Origin: a virus
Virus record (IMG/VR): IMGVR_UViG_3300048131_000128
Coordinates: 1 to 29,758 of that record
DNA: 29,758 bases
Strand: one strand, 5' to 3'
Shown here in pieces: positions 23,069 to 29,758 of this stretch. Every line of letters starts with the position of its first letter. Position 1 is the stretch's first letter. Position numbers and translations under genes: made by a program. The notes under the pieces were generated by a model. It ran no database searches. It worked only from the letters and a program-made list of their open reading frames with translations, and was not told where the DNA came from.

Positions 23069-24621
23069 TATGATTCTCTTACGTTAGAAATTATACAATC
23101 TGCAGACATAATAGTTGTTGCTACTGATACCGCATTTTTTAAAGCGGTCTTTGTAACTAAAACAGGATCAATTATACCTTCTTTTACTAAATTAGTACCT
23201 TCTCCTGTGATAACATTAATTCCCCAACCCTTTTTCATATAAGGACCGTATTTTATACCTGCGTTATCTAATATTTTTTTATATGGAGCTTTAATAGCTG
23301 TAAATAATATTTTATATCCTATATTATCATTGCTTGCTATATCATCAGCTGCATTATGTAATGCAACACCAGCTCCAGGTACAATACCTTCTTTTAATGC
23401 TGCTTTAACAGCATAGATAGCATCTTCAACTCTATCTTTCTTTTCTTTCAGTTCAATTTTAGAGTTTGCACCTACATATAACATTCCAACTCCTCCTGAA
23501 AGCATTGCTTTACGCTGCTCTAGCTTTTTAAGTAAATAAGGATTCTTTTCTTCTTTAAGCTGCTTATTAATAACATCTATTCTATCTTTAACTTCATCAG
23601 TTAATTCAGATATAGTTATAACAGTGTTATTATCGTCCGTAACGGACTTTTGAGCTTCGCCTAGTATTGATTCATTAATTAAATCTAAATCGTCCCCTAA
23701 CTCTTCTGAAATGACTGTAGCACCTGTTAGTGCAGCTAAATCATCTAACATATCTCTACGTAAATTAGAAAAACCAGGCGGGTCAATAACATTTACTTTA
23801 ATGTTACCTTTAACCTTATTCATTATAAGCGCTGATTGAACTTGCTGTGAAACGTTGCCTATAATTAATATTGATCTTTTATTTTTAATAGCAAATTCTA
23901 ATACCGCTTGTATTTTTCTAATAGTTGAAATTTCTGAATCAACTAATAATATTAGCGGTTTTTCAAGTTCTGCTTTATTTTTTTCTTTATCAGTAATTAA
24001 ATGTTGTGATTTTAAACCACTATCAAACTGAACACCATCTATAATTTCTATAAACGTTTCATCAGTATCAGACTCTTCCATAAGGACCACGCCTCCTTCA
24101 CCAACTTTAGTATATGCATCTGCAATTAATTTTCCTAACTTTTTATCGTTATTAGTTGATATATTAGCAACGTGCTCTAACATTGCATCTTTAACAGGTG
24201 TTGAAGAGCTTTCTAAATAATTAATTACTTTTTTTGTAGCTTCTAGTATTTGTTCTTTAACAAGACGCAAATCTTTAGCTTTGCTTTTTTCAAACTCTTT
24301 TAAAATGGAGTGTGCGAGGACAGTACTAGTTGTAGTACCATCACCCGCTTCCTTCACTGTTTTTTGTGCTGCCTCTTTAACGAGGGTCGCGCCAATGTTT
24401 TCTACTGGGTCCATCAGCACCACACTATTCGCAACAGTCACTCCGTCTTTTGTTACTATAGGTTTTCCTAGTGCGTCTTCATATATAACACACTTACCCG
24501 ATGCCCCTAAAGTTGACGAGACTGCTTCGGCGAGTTTTTCAACTCCAGCCATAATTTTACTCTGAGCAGTATTGCCAAAGTTAAGTTCTTTAACAATCTC
24601 GCTTGGTTGATTAAATTCCAT
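23068..24621 (-). CDS. groEL: Phage chaperonin GroEL (517 aa)
   Basis: An ATP-driven folding chamber, shorter than the 548-residue E. coli protein. Equatorial signatures are intact: TLGASGK at 37-43, TKDGVTVA with D59, GDGTTT with D94, and VEDAIYAVKAALKEG with D400. These correspond to E. coli D52, D87 and D398, so ATPase activity is expected. The apical domain (about 195-375) is recognisable but many substrate-binding hydrophobics differ. The E. coli inter-ring residues R452, E461, S463 and V464 align with K448, K457, G459 and P460. The protein ends at ISNVRES without a GGM tail. It is followed by groES with a 1-base overlap and preceded by a 96-residue unknown. Host GroEL captured by mistake is unlikely given phage neighbours on both sides. 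Confidence 0.92.
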   Translation of the reverse strand: MEFNQPSEIVKELNFGNTAQSKIMAGVEKLAEAVSSTLGASGKCVIYEDALGKPIVTKDGVTVANSVVLMDPVENIGATLVKEAAQKTVKEAGDGTTTSTVLAHSILKEFEKSKAKDLRLVKEQILEATKKVINYLESSSTPVKDAMLEHVANISTNNDKKLGKLIADAYTKVGEGGVVLMEESDTDETFIEIIDGVQFDSGLKSQHLITDKEKNKAELEKPLILLVDSEISTIRKIQAVLEFAIKNKRSILIIGNVSQQVQSALIMNKVKGNIKVNVIDPPGFSNLRRDMLDDLAALTGATVISEELGDDLDLINESILGEAQKSVTDDNNTVITISELTDEVKDRIDVINKQLKEEKNPYLLKKLEQRKAMLSGGVGMLYVGANSKIELKEKKDRVEDAIYAVKAALKEGIVPGAGVALHNAADDIASNDNIGYKILFTAIKAPYKKILDNAGIKYGPYMKKGWGINVITGEGTNLVKEGIIDPVLVTKTALKNAVSVATTIMSADCIISNVRES

Positions 24622-24644
24622 TAAATTAAATTTTAGATTACTGT

Positions 24645-24935
24645 TTATTCAAATGTTTTTACCACTACAGGGCCTTCTGCTAATTTTAGCTTTTTTGTGT
24701 AGTGTTCAATAGAAGAGTCAATTGCTTTTTCAGCACCGTCAACAGTTTCTCTTCTTGTGACACTGATCCAGCTATCTTTATTGTCTTTCCATTCTGTTTG
24801 GTAATAACCATTTGGTAATTGTGTAATCCGCCAGTTTTTTTTCTTTGCATAACGTTTCCACTCTTTTTTGGTTTCTTCAGATATTTGGTTAGTTTCGTTA
24901 GACCACGTATTGGTCTTATAATAAAAATACGTCAT
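24645..24935 (-). CDS. Hypothetical protein upstream of groEL (96 aa)
   Basis: I do not recognise this gene. The product is rich in Lys, Glu, Trp and Tyr. It reads as a helix (ISEETKKEWKRYAKKKNW, 18-35), then strands (WRITQLPNGYYQTEWKD, and DSWISVTRRE), then a helix (VDGAEKAIDSSIEHYTKKLK, 65-84) and a short tail VVVKTFE. This alpha-beta-beta-alpha layout is a small compact domain. It starts 68 bases after the 292-residue gene and ends 23 bases before groEL, so it would be the first gene of a chaperonin transcript if a promoter lies in that gap. No Cys cluster, signal or membrane segment. Confidence 0.55.
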   Translation of the reverse strand: MTYFYYKTNTWSNETNQISEETKKEWKRYAKKKNWRITQLPNGYYQTEWKDNKDSWISVTRRETVDGAEKAIDSSIEHYTKKLKLAEGPVVVKTFE

Positions 24936-25003
24936 AGGTATTTGGTTTTAAGGTTTATAAATTGTTTTTGGTTATATATTATATTACATTCAATTATTTT
25001 TTT

Positions 25004-25882
25004 TTATGTTATTTCAGTTACTATATTGCCACTTGAATTTCTTATTTCACTTATCCATAAATCACTGTTCTGCGCTCTTGGTAGTGTATTTGAATTAGCT
25101 CCGCTAGTAGATGCGTATCCCATTTGAACAGCATAATCTATAGAACTACCTGTTTTTGTAAATGGATGCCACCCTATTCCTCCCCATATAAGAGCTGCAA
25201 AACTTTGCTGCCCTGTATTTGCTACATACACTCTGTCGTGAGTTTTTGGATAATTTCCTGGCCCATCATAAAATGTAGCAAGATTTTGAGATGATGTTAA
25301 ACTTGCTGCTAAAGCTGCTGTATGAGAATTATAAGCGCTATTGTTAAGAACAAATCCTCCATAACTTGAATTAGGTAAACCGTTTGTATTAGTCCCAACA
25401 TCTTTAAGAGTATTAGTAGTAACATTTACATTTTCAGTAATAGCTGTTACAGTTGAATTTGATTTTTGTATAGTAATCCAATAAAAATTAGATGGATCAG
25501 GCTGCGACCCTCCCCAAGATCCTCCATCTGGTTTCATTGCAAAATGAGCATAGTCATTTGTCATATATCCGCCGGTATAAGCACCTGCAAATGTTACTGC
25601 TTGTGATGTACCAGAATATAATACTGTCCCCACTTGTAATGAGCCTGAAAAATATGCATATAAACCAGTATTTATGTCAGGTGATTCAGAAGTAGTATAT
25701 AATCTTTTTGCTTCTACAGGTGTTTGGTTATTGCTACTTGTAATTATAAGGTCTACAAAATTTCCATTTTGAACATAATAGCCTAAAACTGTGCCAGTAC
25801 CTGGTGCTGTAATAGGGTCTATACCGCTTCCACTACCACTGCTTTGATTATATGTACCTTGTAATATACTAGCTGGAAACAT
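25004..25882 (-). CDS. Virion/fibre-associated protein (292 aa)
   Basis: The composition (Ser, Thr, Gly, Asn, Tyr) and many short hydrophobic strands suggest a beta-rich structural protein. It opens MFPASILQGTYNQSSGSGSG and continues IDPITAPGTGTVLGYYVQNG. Later segments include TVLYSGTSQAVTFAGAYTGG, HFAMKPDGGSWGGSQPDPSN and a C-terminal end SDLWISEIRNSSGNIVTEIT. No known domain is recognisable to me. Its start overlaps the stop of the 596-residue fibre gene by one base (TAATG), which suggests a joint role, for example as the distal part or tip of that fibre. No signal peptide or catalytic motif is seen. Confidence 0.55.
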   Translation of the reverse strand: MFPASILQGTYNQSSGSGSGIDPITAPGTGTVLGYYVQNGNFVDLIITSSNNQTPVEAKRLYTTSESPDINTGLYAYFSGSLQVGTVLYSGTSQAVTFAGAYTGGYMTNDYAHFAMKPDGGSWGGSQPDPSNFYWITIQKSNSTVTAITENVNVTTNTLKDVGTNTNGLPNSSYGGFVLNNSAYNSHTAALAASLTSSQNLATFYDGPGNYPKTHDRVYVANTGQQSFAALIWGGIGWHPFTKTGSSIDYAVQMGYASTSGANSNTLPRAQNSDLWISEIRNSSGNIVTEIT

Positions 25883-27672
25883 TATGCTTGTGATATTGTA
25901 TAGATAAATTCAGATGCTCCTAAACAAGTAACCTGTATATAGTTTACTGTACTGTTTGTTTGATCTAATGTACCTGATAATTTTGTACCTGTTATAGTTG
26001 GTGTACCCGAACCTCCAGTACCTGTTACTTTTATTATTTTAGTCATACCAATTTCATTATTGCTATACACAATAGAAGTATTAGTTGCGTCGGAAGGTAA
26101 TGTAACTTGGAATACCGCTGATGCTGCAAAATCTAAAGTTGCTGTTGCTGAGCTAGAACTTAGTGTTACTGCACTTGCTACGGTTTTAAATTGATTAGCA
26201 AGCTGAGTAAATGTTATTGAATCATTTGCAACACCCCCTGCAGCTACATAACTGAATGTGCCGTCACCGTCTGTTTGTATTAATTGTCCTGATGATCCGT
26301 TAGTTGTTAAACCATTAAGATTTGTTGGCAATATAGATCCAGCACCTGTACTTGACTTATCTGTCCATTCAAGATCACCATTACTATCAACACCTAATAT
26401 TTTACCTACAGAACCAGAATTGGTTGTAGTTATATCTGTTTTGCCTACAGCAAGCGCTGCAAACTCAACAGCTGTAGCACCTGAATTTACTTTTAAGTAT
26501 TGACCGCCAGTACCTGAAAAAGATGAAGGTGTATTAGGTAAAGATAAAAAGTCTACAGTTGTAGTGTTTATAGTAGCCCATGCTAAATTACCACCTGTAA
26601 TAGTCAAAAACTGTCCGTTAGATCCAACCGATGGAGATAGTTTATTTATAGTTACCGCACTATTTGTTATTTCATTTGTACCTACAGCGTCTAATGTAGC
26701 TAGTGTGCCTGCATTTGTTATAGCTGACATGTCATGTACATGGTTACCTGCTGCTACATTTCCAGATGTGGTGCCTGTTGATTTAAATGCAGCATCACCA
26801 AACGTATATGTTGGCCAGCTGCTAGAGGCTAAGCCACCTGCAATTTCAAATGTTAATGTATTTGTAGACTTAGTAATTGCATTTACATAATAGTTAGCTC
26901 CTGAATTAGCAACCCAAGTCATACCTGTTGCACCGTCCGATGCTAATACATAACCAGATACTGCAGAATTTGAAACACTAAGTTTGGGTTCTGTTATTGC
27001 ACCGTCTTGTATTTTACCAGTTGATACTGCTTCATTGTTTATGTTACCACCGCCTACACTATCAAGTGTTGCCAACGTACCTAAACTAGGTAAGTCCGCT
27101 ACAGTTATAGCGGTTTTTACTTGATTAGTAATATCCGTTACAGATAAAAATGCACCCTCACCAAATGTATAAGATTGGTTGGATGCACCGTTAACACTGA
27201 ATGTAAGTGTTTCTCCAGACTTTGTTATTCCGTCTAAATAAAAGTTTGTATCAGCAGGATTTGTAACTGTAGACCAACTAAAGCTACCGTCACCATCAGA
27301 TATTAGGTATTGTCCTGATGTACCATTACCATCTACATTTAATTGTGTTGAAGTTATACTATTCGTACCTACAACGTCTCCTAGTGCATGCGAATGATTT
27401 ACAGCTGCAAAATCAGTTGTTGCAGCAAAAGCGGCAGAACCAAAAGTAAATGTTTGATTGGTTGCACCATTTACAGAGAACGTTAATACATTTCCTGATT
27501 GTGTTATACCATCTAAATAGTAATTTGTATTAGTAGCACCTCCTGTATTAAAGTATGTGGTTAGCTGACCTAATGTATATGTAGCACTTCCGCCTGTAGC
27601 CGAGTCTATGCCTAATAACTTATCGTCATCAGTAAAAGATGGGTCCCCTGGGTATGTATTTATTCTAGGCAT
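25882..27672 (-). CDS. Repeat-rich tail fibre with two HxH motifs (596 aa)
   Basis: The opening MPRINTYPGDPSFTDDDKLL shares its pattern with the 112-residue protein at 20043-20381. Three repeats follow, each with a (F/Y)YLDGIT or YVNAIT start, a TLTFSVNGA-type strand and a YTFG.(A/G)AF end: about 49-85, 142-177 and 260-297. Between them lie NHSHALGDV with H93 and H95, and NHVHDMSAI with H311 and H313, resembling the HxH motifs that bind iron in the T4 fibre needle. Further segments such as SGQYLISDGDGSFSW recur (SGQLIQTDGDGTFSY), a common fibre-shaft unit. The end is a strand-rich domain (TIVYSNNEIGMTKIIKV-like). It is followed by the 292-residue gene with a 1-base overlap. Confidence 0.75.
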   Translation of the reverse strand: MPRINTYPGDPSFTDDDKLLGIDSATGGSATYTLGQLTTYFNTGGATNTNYYLDGITQSGNVLTFSVNGATNQTFTFGSAAFAATTDFAAVNHSHALGDVVGTNSITSTQLNVDGNGTSGQYLISDGDGSFSWSTVTNPADTNFYLDGITKSGETLTFSVNGASNQSYTFGEGAFLSVTDITNQVKTAITVADLPSLGTLATLDSVGGGNINNEAVSTGKIQDGAITEPKLSVSNSAVSGYVLASDGATGMTWVANSGANYYVNAITKSTNTLTFEIAGGLASSSWPTYTFGDAAFKSTGTTSGNVAAGNHVHDMSAITNAGTLATLDAVGTNEITNSAVTINKLSPSVGSNGQFLTITGGNLAWATINTTTVDFLSLPNTPSSFSGTGGQYLKVNSGATAVEFAALAVGKTDITTTNSGSVGKILGVDSNGDLEWTDKSSTGAGSILPTNLNGLTTNGSSGQLIQTDGDGTFSYVAAGGVANDSITFTQLANQFKTVASAVTLSSSSATATLDFAASAVFQVTLPSDATNTSIVYSNNEIGMTKIIKVTGTGGSGTPTITGTKLSGTLDQTNSTVNYIQVTCLGASEFIYTISQA

Positions 27673-27722
27673 TTTTTGTGTTGTTTATTTATTTTTTTTA
27701 TATATATCTTCAAATCTTCCAT
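27660..27722 (-). pseudogene. Twenty-codon ORF remnant after the partial LamG gene
   Basis: The frame opens MEDLKIYIKK three bases after the LamG stop codon and ends in TAA at 27660-27662, inside the start of the 596-residue gene. Its opening parallels MEQLKIVTNM after the other LamG gene. It is probably a truncated remnant rather than a working gene. Confidence 0.25.
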
Positions 27723-27725
27723 TGT

Positions 27726-29758
27726 TTATGCTATTGCTAAATAGATAAATGTTCCATTATTAGTGTTTAGATTTACTGATGAACCTGATGGTATTGTAAA
27801 ACCATTTGAAGTGAATGTTACTCCATATACACCGTTTGTAAATTCAGCACCACTTGAATGCGGTTCTAAAAATTTAGCAGTATTAAATCCTCCATCACCC
27901 CTTATACTATCAACAATCAACCAACTTCCTCCGAATGAAGCTCCTGCTGTTGCTCCTTTTATTAACACAAATCTTGGTTGAAATCCTACATCACTAACTG
28001 TAACACTTCCGCTTGTCCCCGTATAACTCCCTATCTTCTGATAACCATCTACTGAATGGAAGCAATATGCGATGTAGTTGCCTGAAGAACTGTTTACATT
28101 TGTATCTGAAGAAACAGTAAATTTATCGCTTACTGGCGAAGTGTTATTCCAAAAATTATAAGTTTGTGCTTGGGAAGATGTATTTAAATATAGATAATCA
28201 GTGTTTCCTAATGTTTCTGAATATACTGTCCAGTTTTTTGATGAACCGCCTACAACATTTAAATTTTTAATAATTATTAGTTGCGGTGCTGTTGAAAGTC
28301 CATGCCCTACAGTAGCCCCCGCTGTACTATTACCTGTATATTTTACAATACTAAAACCTGCATCCTGATTAGCAGAAACAGATGACGTAATGGTACCATC
28401 AGTGTTTGATACTGCCGTTCCCCCTGCTTTCCAGTTCCAAGCTACGTATGTTTGACCTGATGCATTAGTTGCCCCATTATCTCCTGTAGTAAAACCATTT
28501 GAATTAAAAGAGCTTACAGCGTTTGTTTTAGTAGACTCCGCATTTGTCCTGTTTGAATTTATTTCTTTTTGAACCCCTCTTACACTATCAAATATCGCGT
28601 GATTTTCTGTAGCGCTTCTTCTTTTTATCCAAACAAAATCGGGTTGGAATGAAGTTCCTACAAAACTTACATTAGTAGGTGTTCCGTCATAGCCGTAGGT
28701 TACATTTGTTGCTGTTCCGTTGTATACAGGGTGTTCAGCAGGATCTGAATATGTTATTGATGTTGCAGTACCATTGTAGTTTCCTGTTTCATCTGTTACA
28801 TCACCATCTAATTTATAATGAGCAGAAAGGTTAGCACTAGGCGCATTCGTTTCTGACACTAATGCTTCTACATCTGATGCTGATAAGGCAGATGAATAAA
28901 ATCTTACTTGGTCTATTTTGCCATCTATTCCGCTACTACCATTACCTCCTATATTAATAGGTTCTGTACCGCCTTGATTAATAGCATTTGTGCGAGTCAT
29001 TGTTTTGTTAAGAGAGCCATCTAAATAAAATTTAGCTTCTGTACCTGACCGAGTATATGTCATATGATACCATTGGCCAGCTGTGACTGTCCCTCCAGCG
29101 GAAGATTGTAAATAACTCGTTGTACCATCTCTTTCATAAAAATCAATACCACCTGAGCTTAATGTTCTAAATAAAAATACAACTCCTGGAGAGGCTCCCC
29201 ATCTACCAATAATTTGTTTATTTTGTCCAAGAACGTTAAGATACATCCGCCAGGAAATTGTCCAATTTTCAGTAGAAAAATCTATTGGCGTTGTGTTGGT
29301 AGAAGGAATTGATATTACACTACTACTTCCATTAAACACCGCACTCTGTCCATCATCTATTGCTCCACTTCCATATCTTCCGCTATCATTAGCATTACCC
29401 TCAAGCTCATAAAGTGCAATACCACTACTATCATTAAATATATCTGTTGTAGACTTTGTAGCCGATGCTGCTGTTTCCCCGTATAAGGTTGTTACTTCAT
29501 TTGATGATACGGCTTTGTCAAAGAATCTTACTTGGTCAATAACACCATTTAATATCGCAGTCGTAGATGTAAAAGAACCAATTTCAAAATTATTTGAATT
29601 AGTCATTGTTGGAGCAGACGTTATACCTGTCCCTGCTGAACCATTAACGTATATTTGTGCGTTTCCGCTTGAATCTAAAGTTCCTACAACGTGATACCAA
29701 ACACCTACTGATGCAGTAACCCCTGATGTGGCTTGTTGGTTATATGTGCTATTTTGTC
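27726..29758 (-). CDS. LamG-repeat adhesin, 5' part outside window
   Basis: The first internal Met is at 29606, but the same frame stays open to the window edge and reads VGVWYHVVGTLDSSGNAQIY and VNGSAGTGITSAP before it. That is the middle of a LamG domain whose closing strand (VIDQVRFFDKAVSS) follows, so the true start lies beyond 29758. About 676 residues are visible. A second LamG domain follows (about 85-245 from that Met), then a micro-repeat with three YNGTATNVTY-type units, and one copy of the three-part unit also found twice in the 1107-residue gene: FQPDFVWIKRR, NQDAGFSIVKYTG ... YIAYCFHSV, and QKIGSYTG ... FIYLAIA at the end. It is a paralogue of that fibre and presumably an adhesin. 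Confidence 0.85.
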   Translation of the reverse strand, partial: QNSTYNQQATSGVTASVGVWYHVVGTLDSSGNAQIYVNGSAGTGITSAPTMTNSNNFEIGSFTSTTAILNGVIDQVRFFDKAVSSNEVTTLYGETAASATKSTTDIFNDSSGIALYELEGNANDSGRYGSGAIDDGQSAVFNGSSSVISIPSTNTTPIDFSTENWTISWRMYLNVLGQNKQIIGRWGASPGVVFLFRTLSSGGIDFYERDGTTSYLQSSAGGTVTAGQWYHMTYTRSGTEAKFYLDGSLNKTMTRTNAINQGGTEPINIGGNGSSGIDGKIDQVRFYSSALSASDVEALVSETNAPSANLSAHYKLDGDVTDETGNYNGTATSITYSDPAEHPVYNGTATNVTYGYDGTPTNVSFVGTSFQPDFVWIKRRSATENHAIFDSVRGVQKEINSNRTNAESTKTNAVSSFNSNGFTTGDNGATNASGQTYVAWNWKAGGTAVSNTDGTITSSVSANQDAGFSIVKYTGNSTAGATVGHGLSTAPQLIIIKNLNVVGGSSKNWTVYSETLGNTDYLYLNTSSQAQTYNFWNNTSPVSDKFTVSSDTNVNSSSGNYIAYCFHSVDGYQKIGSYTGTSGSVTVSDVGFQPRFVLIKGATAGASFGGSWLIVDSIRGDGGFNTAKFLEPHSSGAEFTNGVYGVTFTSNGFTIPSGSSVNLNTNNGTFIYLAIA
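28662..28778 (-). repeat. Three degenerate 10- to 11-residue micro-repeats
   Basis: Three units (YNGTATSITY, YNGTATNVTY, YDGTPTNVSF) lie between the LamG domains and the following unit. The first two are separated by eight residues (SDPAEHPV), and the last two are contiguous. The same motif occurs twice at 13650-13715. Confidence 0.6.

Noticed and set aside
24281-24565. Plus-strand 94-residue frame opposite groEL
   Set aside because: It mirrors the conserved groEL ATPase region and has no independent support.
24936-25003. Promoter in the 68-base gap before the 96-residue gene (TATAAT at 24978-24983)
   Set aside because: The gap is very AT-rich, so a TATAAT match is expected by chance; no -35 box or Bacteroidota TTTG/TAnnTTTG pair at proper spacing could be found.
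27726-29606. Taking the Met at 29606 as the start of the right-hand LamG gene
   Set aside because: The frame is open upstream to the window edge and encodes the first part of the same LamG domain, so the start is outside the window.

Overview
The window looks like the late (virion and lysis) region of a tailed bacteriophage, cut from a longer genome: it opens and closes inside genes. Every gene I can support lies on the minus strand, so transcription runs from high to low coordinates. The DNA is AT-rich and genes are packed with gaps of a few bases or 1-base TAATG overlaps. Starts are preceded by A/T-rich tracts with no AGGAGG-like Shine-Dalgarno sequence, which fits a Bacteroidota (marine flavobacterial) host. 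Several families (the 123-residue fibre-associated protein, LamG fibres, the head-module proteins) are ones I recognise from marine virus metagenomes and crAss-like or Cellulophaga-type phages. This taxonomy is from memory of families, not from a search.

Layout in transcription order. (1) 29758-25004: fibre/adhesin genes, namely a LamG adhesin cut by the window edge, a 596-residue repeat fibre and a 292-residue protein. (2) 24935-22371: a 96-residue unknown, a phage GroEL, a phage GroES (order groEL-groES, reversed relative to bacteria) and a possible winged-helix protein. (3) 22371-20382: a small HExxH protein, a 44-residue Cys-cluster protein, an M15 peptidase endolysin, a basic Cys-containing protein, a one-TM protein and a holin. 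(4) 20381-11745: a second fibre block with a short virion protein, a 395-residue fibre, an 850-residue fibre (cupredoxin-like start, three beta repeats, glycine-rich tip), three small fibre-associated proteins and an 1107-residue LamG adhesin. (5) 11685-10512: small proteins, including a 199-residue protein that looks like two GroES folds in tandem and a small-terminase candidate. (6) 10512-1: head module in the usual order, TerL, portal, scaffold, major capsid protein, a 276-residue protein, two connector/ring proteins and the start of a large tail stabilisation protein.

How it works together: TerS/TerL package DNA through the portal into a capsid built from the capsid protein on the scaffold; ring proteins and the stabilisation protein close the neck. 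Two blocks of repeat-rich fibres probably set host binding. The phage carries its own chaperonin pair and possibly a second co-chaperonin, presumably to fold virion proteins. Holin, endolysin and the one-TM protein release progeny.

Most notable: the GroEL keeps its ATPase residues but has lost the residues used for ring-ring contact in E. coli GroEL and has no GGM tail; the 199-residue tandem GroES-like protein; a four-ligand cupredoxin-like motif in a tail fibre; and protein repeats that are almost identical in amino acids but strongly diverged in synonymous codons. I saw no tRNA, rRNA, CRISPR array, insertion sequence or integrase, and no gene-free stretch longer than about 75 bases.
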